The translations under genes were made by a program, and so were the position numbers. The notes below the pieces were generated by a model. That model saw only the letters and a list, made by a program, of their open reading frames with translations, ran no database searches and was not told the origin of the DNA. Of a DNA stretch of 58,244 nucleotides, positions 13,322-23,191 are shown one piece after another. This stretch comes from Phytobacter massiliensis JC163. Lineage in GTDB: Bacteria > Pseudomonadota > Gammaproteobacteria > Enterobacterales > Enterobacteriaceae. Each line of letters starts with the position of its first letter. The first letter of the stretch is position 1. Location: NCBI RefSeq assembly GCF_000321045.1, contig NZ_HE578949.1, forward strand, positions 163,205 to 221,448, in the 5' to 3' direction.

Positions 13322-14515
13322 ATGGAATCCTGGAAGGTTAACCTTGTTTCGGTGTGGTTCGGCTGTTTTTTTACCGGCCTCGCCATCAGCCAAATTCTCC
13401 CCTTTTTGCCGCTGTACGTTTCGCAGCTGGGCGTGACGTCCCATGAGGCGCTGTCGATGTGGTCGGGGCTGACGTTCAGCATTACGTTTCTCATCTCCGC
13501 CATCGTCTCCCCGCTCTGGGGCAGCCTGGCCGACAGAAAAGGGCGCAAGCTGATGCTGCTGCGCGCCTCTCTGGGCATGGCAATTGCGATTCTGCTGCAG
13601 GCCTTCGCCACGAACGTCTGGCAGCTGCTTATTCTGCGCGGCATCATGGGGCTGACCTCGGGCTACATTCCCAACGCGATGGCGCTGGTGGCCTCCCAGG
13701 TGCCTCGCGAGCGCAGCGGCTGGGCGCTGAGCACGCTCTCCACCGCTCAGATTAGCGGCGTGATCGGCGGACCGCTGCTGGGTGGTTTTCTGGCGGACCA
13801 TTTTGGCCTGCGCACGGTCTTTCTGATCACCGCGACGCTGTTAATTGTCAGCTTTCTTGTCACGCTGTTTTTAATTAAAGAGAGCGGGCGGCCTAAAGTG
13901 AGTAAGGCGGAGAGCCTGAGCGGCAAGGCGGTGTTCGCCTCTCTGCCTTATCCGGGGCTGGTCATCAGTCTGTTTGTCACCACCCTGGTGATTCAGTTAT
14001 GTAACGGGTCGATAGGGCCGATTCTTGCGCTGTTTATTCAATCGATGGCCCCGCACAGTAACAATATTGCCTTTCTTAGCGGCATGATCGCCGCCGTACC
14101 GGGCGTGTCTGCGCTGCTCTCAGCGCCCCGGCTCGGCAAGCTGGGGGATCGTATTGGTACCGGACGGGTGCTGATGGGCACATTAATTTTTGCTGTTGTG
14201 CTCTTTTCCGCCATGTCATTTGTGACCTCGCCGCTGCAGCTGGGGATTTTGCGTTTTCTGCTCGGCTTTGCCGATGGCGCTATGCTGCCCGCGGTTCAGA
14301 CGCTGCTGCTGAAATATTCAAGCGATCAGGTGACCGGGCGTATTTTTGGTTATAACCAGTCGTTTATGTATTTAGGTAACGTCGTCGGGCCGCTGATGGG
14401 GGCTTCTGTTTCCGCGATGGCCGGGTTCCGCTGGGTATTTGTGGCGACGGCAATCGTCGTCCTGTTTAATATCTGGCAGCTGGCGCTGGCAATGCGAAAA
14501 ACCCGGCGTAAATAA
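13322..14515 (+). CDS. MdtG-like major facilitator drug exporter
   Basis: A 12-helix MFS protein of about 397 residues. It has the motif [15 protein letters not shown] between helices 2 and 3 and a related block [11 protein letters not shown] in the second half. Similarity to E. coli MdtG is strong ([54 protein letters not shown]), so proton-coupled efflux of drugs is inferred. The ATG at 13322 (MESWKVNL) is chosen, but no clear ribosome site supports it. A TTG at 13274 would add 16 residues and give an MLPC start like the MSPC of MdtG. E. coli mdtG lies elsewhere on the chromosome. Confidence 0.85.
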   Translation: MESWKVNLVSVWFGCFFTGLAISQILPFLPLYVSQLGVTSHEALSMWSGLTFSITFLISAIVSPLWGSLADRKGRKLMLLRASLGMAIAILLQAFATNVWQLLILRGIMGLTSGYIPNAMALVASQVPRERSGWALSTLSTAQISGVIGGPLLGGFLADHFGLRTVFLITATLLIVSFLVTLFLIKESGRPKVSKAESLSGKAVFASLPYPGLVISLFVTTLVIQLCNGSIGPILALFIQSMAPHSNNIAFLSGMIAAVPGVSALLSAPRLGKLGDRIGTGRVLMGTLIFAVVLFSAMSFVTSPLQLGILRFLLGFADGAMLPAVQTLLLKYSSDQVTGRIFGYNQSFMYLGNVVGPLMGASVSAMAGFRWVFVATAIVVLFNIWQLALAMRKTRRK

Positions 14516-14523
14516 AATTAACG

Positions 14524-14542
14524 GAGCGGAATTATTCCGCTC
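14524..14542 (+). terminator. Hairpin after the MdtG-like gene
   Basis: GAGCGGAA-TTA-TTCCGCTC, eight base pairs, lies eight bases after the stop codon. The following sequence is only moderately T-rich, so it is a probable rather than certain terminator. Confidence 0.5.
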
Positions 14543-14765
14543 TGTCCATTACTTTTCTTTATACTTCCCCGCCTTTTTCCCTGTCTTTGGGCCTGTAACG
14601 TTGCGAAAAGTTTAGCTTACGGACGAAGAAAGGTTCCTTTACCGCACTTTTGTCATATTTGATTTGCAAAACGTGGATTTTGGCAAAAAATGAGTAGATG
14701 CATACTATTTGCAACAACAAACCAGAGTGCTAATGTCATCGCAAATCACATAAGGAAATAGCGCT

Positions 14766-15026
14766 ATGAAAAATCTCATTGCAGAGTTACTGGTAAAACT
14801 GGCACAGAAGGAAGAGGAGTCCAAAGAGCTGGTTGCGCAAGTGGAAGCGCTGGAAATAGTCGTCACTGCGCTGTTACGCCAGATGGCGCAGCCTGAGCAG
14901 CAGGCGCTCATCGAAAGCATTGAAGGCGCGCTGGATGATGTGCACCCCACCACTGACGTCTCTGACAGCGACGCAGCGCTATTACAACAATATCTAAAAA
15001 AGCTTTTACGGCATCCCCGCACGTAA
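14766..15026 (+). CDS. iraP: Anti-adaptor IraP, stabiliser of sigma-S
   Basis: IraP binds the adaptor RssB and so blocks ClpXP degradation of RpoS, notably in phosphate starvation. The 86-residue length equals that of E. coli. The N-terminal coiled coil ([20 protein letters not shown], then [20 protein letters not shown]) and the C-terminal [14 protein letters not shown] are conserved. An AAGGAAA site precedes the ATG. In E. coli iraP is induced by ppGpp. It lies just upstream of and parallel to phoA, but a separate Pho-box promoter lies between them. Confidence 0.95.
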   Translation: MKNLIAELLVKLAQKEEESKELVAQVEALEIVVTALLRQMAQPEQQALIESIEGALDDVHPTTDVSDSDAALLQQYLKKLLRHPRT

Positions 15027-15042
15027 CGTAGCCAGAGATTCG

Positions 15043-15076
15043 CTGTCATATCTCTGTCATGCGGGATGCCTATAGT
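15043..15076 (+). promoter_or_regulatory. phoA promoter with PhoB box
   Basis: Two direct repeats CTGTCAT (15043-15049 and 15054-15060), 11 bases apart, form a Pho box. A -10 element TATAGT (15071-15076) follows, and there is no good -35, as expected for PhoB-activated sigma-70 promoters. Layout and sequence closely match the E. coli phoA promoter. Confidence 0.9.
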
Positions 15077-15123
15077 CGCTCTGTTTTTATTTGCTTTAAG
15101 TATATTTACACGGAGAAAATAAA

Positions 15124-16539
15124 GTGAAACAGAGCGCCTTATTCGTCGCCTTATTCCCGGTACTGTTTACCCCGGTTATTTATGCGGATACTTCTTCCAC
15201 CCCCGTGCTGGAAAGTCGTGCCGCCCATGGCGATATTTCCACTCAGGGCGGCGCACGTCGCCTGAGCGGCGACCAGACCGCAGCGATTCGCGCTTCGCTT
15301 AATGATAAGCCCGCTAAAAATATTATCCTGTTGATTGGCGACGGCATGGGCGATTCTGAAATCACCGCCGCGCGAAATTATGCCGAAGGGGCGGGCGGTT
15401 TCTTCAAAGGTATTGATGCGCTGCCGCTGACCGGCCAGTACACCCATTACGCGCTGGATAAAAAAACCGGCAAACCGGATTACGTCACCGACTCTGCGGC
15501 GTCCGCTACCGCCTGGTCCACCGGCGTCAAAACCTATAACGGCGCGCTGGGCGTCGATATTCACGAAAAAGATCATATGACGATCCTGGAGATGGCAAAG
15601 GCGGCGGGGCTCGCCACCGGCAACGTCTCTACCGCTGAACTGCAGGACGCCACCCCGGCGGCGCTGGTGTCGCATGTGACCTCGCGTAAATGCTATGGAC
15701 CGAGCGTAACCAGCGAAAAATGCGCCAGCAATGCGCTGGAGAAGGGCGGCAAAGGCTCCATTACCGAACAGCTGCTGAACGCCCGTGCCGATGTCACGCT
15801 GGGCGGCGGCGCGAAAACCTTTAGCGAAACCGCGACCGCAGGCGAGTGGCAGGGTAAAACGCTGCGTGAGCAGGCGCAGGCGCGCGGCTATCAGTTAGTG
15901 AGCGATGCGACAACGCTGGCGGCCATTACCGAAGCAAACCAGGACAAACCGCTGCTGGGTCTCTTCTCCGAAGGCAACATGCCGGTACGCTGGGAAGGGC
16001 CGAAAGCCTCTCTGCACGGTAATATTGATAAGCCTGCGGTGACCTGTACGCCCAACGCCAAACGCACCGACAGCGTGCCGACGCTGGCGCAGATGACGGA
16101 AAAAGCCATCGATTTGCTGAGCAAAAACGAGAAAGGTTTCTTCCTGCAGGTTGAAGGCGCGTCCATCGACAAACAGGATCATGCGGCGAATCCGTGCGGC
16201 CAGATTGGCGAAACCGTTGATCTTGATGAAGCCGTGCAGAAAGCGCTGGCCTTTGCCGAGAAAGAGGGCAATACGCTGGTTATCGTTACCGCTGACCACG
16301 CTCACGCCAGCCAGATCATTCCGCCTGATACTAAAGCGCCGGGTCTGAGCCAACTGCTGAACACCAAAGACGGCACGGTAATGGCCATGACCTACGGCAA
16401 CTCGGAAGAGGAGTCGATGGAACATACCGGCACCCAGATTCGTATCGCCGCCTACGGGCCGCACGCGGCCAATGTGGTGGGCTTAACCGACCAGACCGAT
16501 CTTTTCTTTACCATGAAAGAAGCGCTCGGGCTGAAATAA
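15124..16539 (+). CDS. phoA: Alkaline phosphatase
   Basis: PhoA is the periplasmic homodimeric phosphomonoesterase that releases phosphate under starvation. The 471-residue protein has a signal peptide ending VIYA|DTSS (about residue 22). The metal site starts at [11 protein letters not shown], and the catalytic serine lies in [11 protein letters not shown]. Metal-binding histidines are seen in DKQDHAANP and [11 protein letters not shown]. Four cysteines allow the usual two disulfides. The GTG start at 15124 matches E. coli, with a GGAGAAAATAAA leader before it. Transcription comes from the upstream Pho box, and psiF follows after a terminator. Confidence 0.98.
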   Translation: MKQSALFVALFPVLFTPVIYADTSSTPVLESRAAHGDISTQGGARRLSGDQTAAIRASLNDKPAKNIILLIGDGMGDSEITAARNYAEGAGGFFKGIDALPLTGQYTHYALDKKTGKPDYVTDSAASATAWSTGVKTYNGALGVDIHEKDHMTILEMAKAAGLATGNVSTAELQDATPAALVSHVTSRKCYGPSVTSEKCASNALEKGGKGSITEQLLNARADVTLGGGAKTFSETATAGEWQGKTLREQAQARGYQLVSDATTLAAITEANQDKPLLGLFSEGNMPVRWEGPKASLHGNIDKPAVTCTPNAKRTDSVPTLAQMTEKAIDLLSKNEKGFFLQVEGASIDKQDHAANPCGQIGETVDLDEAVQKALAFAEKEGNTLVIVTADHAHASQIIPPDTKAPGLSQLLNTKDGTVMAMTYGNSEEESMEHTGTQIRIAAYGPHAANVVGLTDQTDLFFTMKEALGLK

Positions 16540-16545
16540 ACCCTG

Positions 16546-16581
16546 ACCCGGCGGGAAATATCTCCCGTCGGGTGGTTTTTT
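16546..16581 (+). terminator. Terminator between phoA and psiF
   Basis: ACCCGGCGGGA/TCCCGTCGGGT, with one mismatch and a six-base loop, is followed by GG and six T. It may be partly read through, as psiF is phosphate-starvation inducible in E. coli. Confidence 0.85.
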
Positions 16582-16632
16582 CACCACGACAGACCATTCT
16601 TAAAGTGCAAGGTTTATTTAAGGATGGTCATT

Positions 16633-16953
16633 ATGAAAATAACGTTATTTGTTACCCTGCTATTCGGGCTGGTATTTGTCACCGCGCTGAGCGCGGCGGA
16701 GAAAACCCTCACCCCGCAACAACAACGCATGACCCTTTGTAATCAGCAGGCGACCGCCCAGACCCTTTCTGGCGACGAGCGGAAAAAATATATGAGCGAC
16801 TGCCTGAAAAACACCAAAGTCGATCCCAACCAGAAAAGCCTTACTCCCCAGCAGCAAAAGATGCGCGAGTGTAATAGCCAGGCGACCCAACAGTCGCTGA
16901 AAGGCGAAGACCGCAGCAAATTTATGCAGGCCTGCCTGAAAAAAGCCAGCTAG
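16633..16953 (+). CDS. psiF: PsiF, phosphate-starvation-inducible exported protein
   Basis: The 106-residue protein has a signal peptide (MKITLFVTLLFGLVFVTALSAAE). It then carries two copies of the PsiF repeat, beginning LTPQQQRMTLCNQQA and LTPQQQKMRECNSQA, each with two cysteines. Length and sequence match E. coli PsiF. The ATG at 16633 is preferred to that at 16624 because AAGGA then lies at normal spacing. The molecular role is unknown. It follows phoA. Confidence 0.93.
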   Translation: MKITLFVTLLFGLVFVTALSAAEKTLTPQQQRMTLCNQQATAQTLSGDERKKYMSDCLKNTKVDPNQKSLTPQQQKMRECNSQATQQSLKGEDRSKFMQACLKKAS

Positions 16954-16960
16954 TCCATTC

Positions 16961-16986
16961 GGGTGAGCGTGCCGTTTAGCTCACCC
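16961..16986 (+). terminator. Hairpin after psiF
   Basis: GGGTGAGC and GCTCACCC form an eight-base-pair stem eight bases after the psiF stop. The tail is AAAATTTC, so this is a weak terminator. Confidence 0.5.
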
Positions 16987-17059
16987 AAAATTTCATACTT
17001 TCCCTGCCGCCTCCCTCTCTATAATTTTGAAAATTGTTTCAGAATGTTCCCAAAAAATT

Positions 17060-18157
17060 ATGAATGATAATAATTTTTACAAGGCAGAGGGGCATAAGGA
17101 GAGAAACCCGGCTCTGAGTGAAGATGACCCGCACAGCACTGGGCTGCTTTTTGCCCAGCGGAACAGAATGCCGCGCGCGGTCGGGCTGGCCTGTTTATTC
17201 CTGCCGCTGGCGGGCGCGCTGGTATCGCAACCGGTAGCGGGCATATGGTGGGTGATACTGGTGCTGTGGGCCTTCGTCTGGCCCCATCTGGCCTGGCAAC
17301 TGGCTGTTCGATCAGCCGATCCTCACGCCTGCGAAACGTTTAATCTGAAAACGGATGCCATCATGGCTGGCATCTGGATAGGGCTGATGGGCGTGAATAT
17401 GCTGCCGTCGCTGGCGCTGGCGATGATGGTGTTTATTACCACAATGGGCGCAGGCGGGCCGCGGCTGTGTCTGGCGGGCATCGCCCTGACGCTGCTCTCC
17501 TGCCTGGTGACGCTCCAGCTTAGCGAAACCGCCGTCAACCCGGCCAGCTCATCGTTAATTCTCTGCCTGACGGTGCCGGTTTTACTGCTCTATCCGCTGC
17601 TCTTTTCATGGGTGAGCTACCGTAACGTTACCCGCCTCGAAGAGCACAAGCGGCTGCTGCGGGTGATGAGCATTCGCGACGGCATGACCGGCGTCTATAA
17701 CCGCCGCCACTGGGAGATTTTGCTGCGGGAGGCGTTTGAAAACTGCCGCCGCCAGCAGCGCATGGCGACTCTGCTGCTTATTGATGTCGACCACTTTAAA
17801 ACCATCAACGATACCTGGGGGCATGATGTGGGCGACGAGGCGATTATCGCCGTGACCCGCCACCTGCAGCTTACCCTGCGCGGCAGCGATATCATTGGCC
17901 GCTTTGGCGGCGATGAGTTCGCTATCATTATGTGCGGCACGCCGCCGGAAAATGCCATTTCCGCCATGTCCCGCGTTCACGACCGCCTTGAAACCTTCCG
18001 CCTGCCCGGCACGCCTCAGCTTACGCTGCGCATCAGCGTAGGCGTGGCTCCTTTAACCGGTGAAATGACCCACTACCGGGAGTGGCTTAAAGCCGCCGAT
18101 CTGGCCCTGTATAAAGCGAAAAAAGCCGGGCGCAGCCGTACTGAGGTTGCCGCCTGA
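17060..18157 (+). CDS. dgcC: Diguanylate cyclase DgcC (AdrA/YaiC)
   Basis: DgcC makes cyclic di-GMP that activates cellulose synthesis, under CsgD control in E. coli and Salmonella. The N-terminal half is a membrane sensor region with about five or six helices (residues 45-195). A GGDEF domain follows, with the active site RFGGDEFAII, a substrate loop IDVDHFKTINDTWGHDVGDE, and DLALYKAKKAGRSRTEVAA at the end. E. coli DgcC starts MFPKIMND. Here an ATG at 17044 would give MFPK but runs into an A6 run (17052-17057) one base too long. Without that base the frame joins to IMNDNNF. In the sequence as given, ATG 17060 is the first usable start. Confidence 0.92.
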   Translation: MNDNNFYKAEGHKERNPALSEDDPHSTGLLFAQRNRMPRAVGLACLFLPLAGALVSQPVAGIWWVILVLWAFVWPHLAWQLAVRSADPHACETFNLKTDAIMAGIWIGLMGVNMLPSLALAMMVFITTMGAGGPRLCLAGIALTLLSCLVTLQLSETAVNPASSSLILCLTVPVLLLYPLLFSWVSYRNVTRLEEHKRLLRVMSIRDGMTGVYNRRHWEILLREAFENCRRQQRMATLLLIDVDHFKTINDTWGHDVGDEAIIAVTRHLQLTLRGSDIIGRFGGDEFAIIMCGTPPENAISAMSRVHDRLETFRLPGTPQLTLRISVGVAPLTGEMTHYREWLKAADLALYKAKKAGRSRTEVAA

Positions 18158-18286
18158 TCCTCCCGTCTGGTTGCTCAACGCCCATTCTCTGCCAGGCTTA
18201 AAAGCGATGATATTTATAAATTTCCTCGTGGTGTGCGCTGTCTGGCGTTACGTCCGTCTCTTCTGTACTGACACGAGAGCAATGTG

Positions 18287-19810
18287 ATGAGCTACCAATA
18301 CGTCGTTGATATGAATGCCCTTCCGGAGGGTAAACCGGTGAAGTTTGAAGTGGCGGGAACCGCCATGATCCTGATTCGCACTTTAACCCAGGTGCGCGCC
18401 TTCCAGAGCAAATGCCCCCACGCGGGCGCGCCGCTGGAGCAGGGCGCTATCTGCGAAGGGCGGCTGGTCTGCCCGTGGCACAAAGCTGAATTTGATATTA
18501 CCAATGGCCAGTGGCTTGAGCCGCTGGCGCTGTCGAACCTGAAACAGTACCCGGTGCGCATTGAAGAGAATCGGGTGCTGGTAAGCCCCCGGGCCATGTC
18601 GCCGGCCAGCGCGCCGCTGCTTCGTGGGGAGAGCGAGCAGACTGCGGCGATCCTCGGTACCGGTGCGGCGGGCAGCGCGGCGGCGATTACCCTGCGCGAC
18701 GCAGGCTTTAAGGGGCGGCTGATTCTTATCGATCATGAACCTGACGCGCCCTATGACCGCACGGCACTGAGCAAATTTGTTCCGGCAGGAAAGATGCAAA
18801 TCAGCGAGGTTCCCCATGTTCTTGACGAAGGGTTTTATCAGCAGCCCGGCGTGGAGAGCATACGGGAAGCGGTCACTGCCCTGAACAGCCAGCAGCGCAC
18901 CCTGACCTTCGAAAGCGGGCGAGAGCTTCATTTCGATAAGCTGCTGCTGGCGACCGGCGGAAAACCCGTGCGGCCAGAGATGGAAGGCAACCAGCTTGCG
19001 CGGGTTCACGTTCTGCGCGGCCTGCACCAGGCGCAGCGGCTACTCGAAGACGTGGAGAAGGCGCAGCAGCTGGCGATCGTCGGCAACAGTTTTATTGCGA
19101 TGGAGCTGGCGGCGGCGCTGCGTAATCAGGATATCGACGTGACGGTGATCTCGCGCCATGAACGCCCCTTCGTCCCGCAGTTTGGCGAAGAGATTGGCCA
19201 GCATTTCCTCGATATGCATAAGCAAAACGGAGTGAAATTCGTGACCGGCGAGCCGGTTGCGCTGGAAGGTGCGGACGGCGTTGAGCGCGTTCGGCTGAAA
19301 AGCGGCCAGACGGTGCCCGCGCGGGTGGTTGTGCTCGCCACCGGCGTGCGCCCGTTTACCGATTTTGCCCGCGACCTGCCAAAGCAGGAGGACGGCAGCC
19401 TGGTGGTGGATGCATCCCTGCAGGCCGCCCCGGATATCTGGGTGGCGGGAGACATCGCCAGCTACCCCGCGCCGGAAGGGCGGCGTCGCATTGAACACTG
19501 GCGCGTGGCGCAGCAGCAAGGAAGGCTGTCGGCACTGAATATGCTCGGCGAAAATCACACCTTCGATCGGGTACCCTTTTTCTGGACTACCCACTTTGGC
19601 ACCCGTTTTGAATATCTGGGTTACGCCAGCGAATGGGACACTACGAAAATGATCGGCTCGTTCGATAACAAGCGCTTTGCGATGTTATACGGTCAGGAGG
19701 GGATGCTCAAAGCCGTGCTAAGCTGCGGTAAAAATACCGCCACCGCCGGGCTGCTGGTGAAGATGCAGCAGCCGCTCAGTCTGGACGCGGCTGCGCAAAT
19801 GCTCTCATAG
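18287..19810 (+). CDS. Rieske-type ferredoxin domain fused to FAD/NAD(P) oxidoreductase (AIF-like)
   Basis: The 507-residue protein begins with a Rieske [2Fe-2S] domain (about 1-100) with ligands in CPHAGAP and CPWHKAEF. A class-I pyridine-nucleotide oxidoreductase follows: the FAD-binding segment has AILGTGAAGSAAAITLRDAG near residue 120, an NAD(P) segment has AIVGNSFIAMELAAAL, and FAD contacts lie in VVLATGVRPF and IWVAGDIASYPA. The fusion resembles eukaryotic AIFM3/Nfrl and bacterial ferredoxin reductases. An electron-transfer or detoxification role is inferred; the partner is unknown. It stands alone between dgcC and convergent proC, an interval with no gene in E. coli K-12. ATG 18287 is chosen over GTG 18284. 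Confidence 0.87.
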   Translation: MSYQYVVDMNALPEGKPVKFEVAGTAMILIRTLTQVRAFQSKCPHAGAPLEQGAICEGRLVCPWHKAEFDITNGQWLEPLALSNLKQYPVRIEENRVLVSPRAMSPASAPLLRGESEQTAAILGTGAAGSAAAITLRDAGFKGRLILIDHEPDAPYDRTALSKFVPAGKMQISEVPHVLDEGFYQQPGVESIREAVTALNSQQRTLTFESGRELHFDKLLLATGGKPVRPEMEGNQLARVHVLRGLHQAQRLLEDVEKAQQLAIVGNSFIAMELAAALRNQDIDVTVISRHERPFVPQFGEEIGQHFLDMHKQNGVKFVTGEPVALEGADGVERVRLKSGQTVPARVVVLATGVRPFTDFARDLPKQEDGSLVVDASLQAAPDIWVAGDIASYPAPEGRRRIEHWRVAQQQGRLSALNMLGENHTFDRVPFFWTTHFGTRFEYLGYASEWDTTKMIGSFDNKRFAMLYGQEGMLKAVLSCGKNTATAGLLVKMQQPLSLDAAAQMLS

Positions 19811-19816
19811 GCGGGG

Positions 19817-20622
19817 TTATTTGCTCATGGCTTCGGATTTCGCCATGCAGGCCTGCATGGCGTCAATCACCGCCGCCCGGAAGCCTTTCTCTTCCAGCAC
19901 TTTTACCGCTTCAATGGTCGTGCCGCCCGGCGAACAGACCATATCTTTCAGTTCGCCAGGGTGTTTACCGGTCTCCAGCACCATCTTCGCCGAGCCCATC
20001 ACCGCCTGGGCGGCAAATTTGTAGGCCTGCGCCCGCGGCATGCCGCCGAGCACGGCGGCGTCGGCCATCGCTTCAATAAACATAAACACATAGGCGGGCG
20101 CGGAGCCGCTCACCCCGACTACCGGGTGGATCATCGGTTCGGCCACCACTTCCGCCTCGCCGAAGCAGCGGAAAATGGCCACGATGTCGGCCACATCTTC
20201 CGGGGTAACTAACGCGTTCGGCGTGATAGAGGTCATACCGGCATTCACCAGCGAAGGGGTGTTGGGCATAGTGCGGATAATTTTACGATCGTGGCCGAGG
20301 GCGCGGGCCAGCTGATCGAGGGTCACGCCAGCGGCGATAGAGACGACCAGCGACTCTTTATTCAGGCTGGAGGCCACTTCGCTGAGCACTTTGACGGTGA
20401 TATTGGGCTTGACCGCGCTAAACACGATATCTGCGGCCTGAGCGACATCCTGCGCGCTTTCCGCCGCGTTGATGCCGAATTCGTCATGCAGCGCGGCAAC
20501 GTTATCCGCGCTTGGGGTATAGACCCAAATCTGCCCCGGCTGCACCTGGCCGCTGGCAATAAGACCGCCCAGAATCGCCTTGCCCATGTTTCCGCAGCCG
20601 ATAAAGCCGATTTTTTCTCCAT
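19817..20622 (-). pseudogene. proC: Pyrroline-5-carboxylate reductase, frameshifted near its start
   Basis: ProC reduces 1-pyrroline-5-carboxylate to proline with NAD(P)H, the last step of proline synthesis in the cytosol. The body, from MGKAILGGLIASGQ to the end, is intact and very close to E. coli. It includes the catalytic block MPNTPSLVNAGMTSITPN and the C-terminal VCSPGGTTIEAVKVLEEKGFR. The first codons, ATGGAGAAAAAA at 20622, are out of frame. The T6 run at 20611-20616 (plus strand) needs one more base to read MEKKIGFIGCGNMGKAI, which restores the cofactor-binding glycine motif and a length of 268 residues. Loss of this biosynthetic gene in an otherwise intact form is unlikely, so a sequencing error is favoured. 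Confidence 0.92.
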
Positions 20623-20754
20623 CTTCTCTCCCTCTCTGCTGATATGTTTGCGTTATAGCTTAACGTGGAATGCGGCGCAGGGCGAAAGCTTAACGTCGCG
20701 CTTTGCGCCGCAGGCGGTTTAACGCCACAATGCGCAACCAAATAAGGAGTGACT

Positions 20755-21210
20755 ATGCAGATATGGGTTGATGCGGACGCCTGTCCGAATGTCATTAAAG
20801 AAATTTTATTTCGCGCCGCCGAGCGTACGCAGACCTCGCTTACCCTGGTGGCGAACCAGAATATCCGCGTGCCGCCGTCGCGGTTTATCCGCGCCGTGCG
20901 CGTGGCGGCAGGGTTTGACGTTGCCGATAACGAAATTGTGCGTCTGTGCGCGCCGGGGGATCTGGTGATTACCGCCGATATTCCGCTGGCGGCAGAGGTG
21001 CTGGCGAAAGGGGCGGCGGCGCTTAATCCGCGCGGTGAGCGCTACAGCGAGGCCACCATCCGGGAAAAGCTGACCATGCGCGATTTTATGGATACCCTGC
21101 GCTCAAGCGGCATTCAAACCGGCGGGCCGGACAGCCTCTCCCAGCGGGACCGCCAGCAGTTTGCCGCCGGGCTTGATAAGTGGCTGCTGGAAAAGCAGCG
21201 GGCGGGCTAG
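20755..21210 (+). CDS. yaiI: YaiI, UPF0178 family protein
   Basis: The 151-residue protein matches E. coli YaiI along its length. The DUF188/UPF0178 family has a PIN-like fold with conserved acidic residues: [13 protein letters not shown] at the N-terminus and [15 protein letters not shown] around residue 80. The biochemical function is not established. The ATG at 20755 lies five bases after AAGGAG; the GTG at 20749 overlaps that ribosome site and is rejected. It is divergent from proC and upstream of aroL. Confidence 0.93.
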   Translation: MQIWVDADACPNVIKEILFRAAERTQTSLTLVANQNIRVPPSRFIRAVRVAAGFDVADNEIVRLCAPGDLVITADIPLAAEVLAKGAAALNPRGERYSEATIREKLTMRDFMDTLRSSGIQTGGPDSLSQRDRQQFAAGLDKWLLEKQRAG

Positions 21211-21308
21211 CAGGCATACAAACTATCGTCATGCGGATATGTTACGCTAAAAGCGGATCCGGGCTTGTCAATTGACACTCTTTTAAGTAAGGTTGTCGTT
21301 ACATTAGT

Positions 21309-21326
21309 TGCATTAAAAACTTTACA
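21309..21326 (+). promoter_or_regulatory. Possible weak TyrR box upstream of aroL
   Basis: TGCATT-N6-TTTACA matches the TyrR consensus TGTAAA-N6-TTTACA well only in its right half. Its place 76 bases before the stronger box fits the multiple-box layout of E. coli aroL. Confidence 0.35.
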
Positions 21327-21384
21327 CCCTGGCTGGCGCCAACCCCATCAGGTTTCAGGCAAAGACGTCAGGATTCATCAGAAC

Positions 21385-21402
21385 TGTAATCTTTTGTTTA
21401 CA
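21385..21402 (+). promoter_or_regulatory. TyrR box upstream of aroL
   Basis: TGTAAT-N6-TTTACA differs from the consensus TyrR operator at one position. It lies 73 bases before the aroL ATG; E. coli aroL is repressed by TyrR with tyrosine. Confidence 0.65.
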
Positions 21403-21474
21403 ATCACGGTCGCCATTAAGGCGCTGTTATCGCTGGCTACTTTTATCTTGCAAGACCTGAGGGAAGACGAGTTC

Positions 21475-21999
21475 ATGACAATACCCATATTTTTGATTGG
21501 CGCACGCGGCTGCGGAAAAACGACAACGGGTAAGGCCCTGGCGCAGGCGCATGCCTGGCAGTTTGTCGATACCGACCATCGCTTGCAGGAGACGGCACAG
21601 ATGACGGTGGCCGATCTGGTTAAGCTGGAAGGCTGGGACGGATTTCGCGCCCGCGAAACGGCTACGCTTGAAGAGGTTACCGGCGCGTCTCGCGTCATTG
21701 CCACCGGCGGCGGCATTATCCTCAGTGAATACAATCGCCGCTTTATGCGGGAAAATGGGGTGGTCATCTATCTGAGCGCGCCTGCGTCTGTGCTCGTCGA
21801 ACGGCTCGAAGCCTACCCTAAAGCCAGCCAGCGTCCAACCCTGACGGGCAAGCCGGTGCGCGACGAGGTGGGTGAGGTTCTGGCAGTGCGCGATCCTATC
21901 TACCGTGAAGCGGCGCACTATGTGGTTAACTCGGCGCAATCCCCTGAGGGCGTTATTGCTGATATTCAGGCGGCCCTGCGCATGGCGCAGGCGAGTTGA
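21475..21999 (+). CDS. aroL: Shikimate kinase II
   Basis: AroL phosphorylates shikimate at the 3-hydroxyl with ATP in the pathway to chorismate. The 174 residues equal the E. coli length. The P-loop is ARGCGKTT (residues 9-16), the shikimate-binding blocks are DTDHRLQE and [15 protein letters not shown], and ATGGGIIL follows. The lid region has QRPTLTGKP. The ATG at 21475 has GAGGGAAG upstream, and the longer frame to 21265 crosses the promoter region. It is followed by yaiA and aroM, and at least one TyrR box lies in the 264-base leader. Confidence 0.97.
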   Translation: MTIPIFLIGARGCGKTTTGKALAQAHAWQFVDTDHRLQETAQMTVADLVKLEGWDGFRARETATLEEVTGASRVIATGGGIILSEYNRRFMRENGVVIYLSAPASVLVERLEAYPKASQRPTLTGKPVRDEVGEVLAVRDPIYREAAHYVVNSAQSPEGVIADIQAALRMAQAS

Positions 22000-22048
22000 C
22001 GAAACGATTGTCTATACTTAAGGCCTGACTGGATAAAAAGGAAACGTC

Positions 22049-22240
22049 ATGCCTACAAAACCACCTTACCCGCGCGAAGCCCGTGTTGTTGCCGTTGAGA
22101 AAGGCGCAACCGGGCAAACTGTCACCTGGTATGAATTACGTGCCGATCATCCGAAACCGGATTCGCTGATTAGCGAGCATCCTACCGAGCAGGAAGCGAT
22201 GGATGCCAAAAAACGTTATGAGGACCCTGACAAAAGCTGA
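22049..22240 (+). CDS. yaiA: YaiA small conserved protein
   Basis: The 63-residue soluble protein is nearly identical to E. coli Yai[12 protein letters not shown] at the start, [20 protein letters not shown] in the middle and [14 protein letters not shown] at the end. Its role is unknown. It follows aroL by 49 bases in the same direction, as in E. coli, with AAAAGGAAA before the ATG. Confidence 0.95.
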   Translation: MPTKPPYPREARVVAVEKGATGQTVTWYELRADHPKPDSLISEHPTEQEAMDAKKRYEDPDKS

Positions 22241-22426
22241 TTTCGTCTGAATTAAGAGGCAATGCGTTCTCCGTCACATTTTTTGGCCTGGCGGAATGGA
22301 TGGCAACCAATAATAATCATTCTCTACTGGTATGGCGGGGCGATTGTTCCGCCATATCTTTCTGACAGGCTGGTTCAGCCTGTGCGCCAGGTTAACGTTA
22401 AGAAGTGTTGTAAGGCGGAAAAACTG

Positions 22427-23104
22427 ATGAGTGCAACTTTGGCTATTCTCACCATCGGTGTGGTGCCAGTCGATGTAATTTTACCCCTTCTCACCGAGCA
22501 TATCCCTGAGGAGCAGATCACCCGCTATTCGCTGCTGGGCGATATGGACCCGGAAGAGGTCGTGGTGGAGTACCGTGTGGATCCTGGTGAAACGCCGCTG
22601 CCTACGCGCCTGCGTGATGACAGCGTAGCCATGGTTTCTCAGGAGAAGGTCGAACGCGATCTGCAAAGTATTATCGAAGTCATGGATAACCGCGGCCATG
22701 ACGTTATTTTACTGATGAGCACCGCCCCTATTCGCGGGCTGGTCGCGCGTAACGCTATCTTACTTGAACCCCAACGTATTATTCCGCCGCTGGTCGCCTC
22801 CATTGTTGATGGACACCAGGTCGGCGTGATTGTGCCTATCCCTGAAATGATGGCGCAGCAGCAGGAGAAGTGGCGCCAGCTGGAAAACGAGCCGTTTTAC
22901 ACCCTCGCCCATCCTCTTTATGCCAGCGAAGCGGAGCTGATCGCTGCCGGTAACGCGCTGATTGAAAAGGGCGCAGATGTATTAATGCTTGATTGTCTTG
23001 GCTTTCATCAGTGGCACCGCGACTTACTTCAGAAGGCGCTGGATGTGCCAGTATTATTATCTAATATTCTGGTGGCTCGCCTGGCGTCTGAGCTACTGAT
23101 GTGA
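22427..23104 (+). CDS. aroM: AroM family protein
   Basis: The 225-residue protein equals E. coli AroM in length and is similar throughout ([20 protein letters not shown] at the start, [19 protein letters not shown] near the C-terminus). AroM lies downstream of aroL and is TyrR-linked in E. coli, but no enzyme activity is established. The ATG at 22427 follows AAGGCGGAAA. A longer frame upstream to 22262 is not conserved. The 186-base gap after yaiA shows no other gene. Confidence 0.94.
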   Translation: MSATLAILTIGVVPVDVILPLLTEHIPEEQITRYSLLGDMDPEEVVVEYRVDPGETPLPTRLRDDSVAMVSQEKVERDLQSIIEVMDNRGHDVILLMSTAPIRGLVARNAILLEPQRIIPPLVASIVDGHQVGVIVPIPEMMAQQQEKWRQLENEPFYTLAHPLYASEAELIAAGNALIEKGADVLMLDCLGFHQWHRDLLQKALDVPVLLSNILVARLASELLM

Positions 23105-23191
23105 TTTTCCCGCCTGGTAATTTCGCGTGACAGAAGCAAAGACGGGCCTCTATAGTGTTTTTTCAAACATTTTCTCTGTAAGGGGCGGTTC

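Noticed and set aside
21265-21474. N-terminal extension of aroL
   Set aside because: The stretch holds TyrR-type sites, and the AroL family starts at the P-loop region encoded from 21475.
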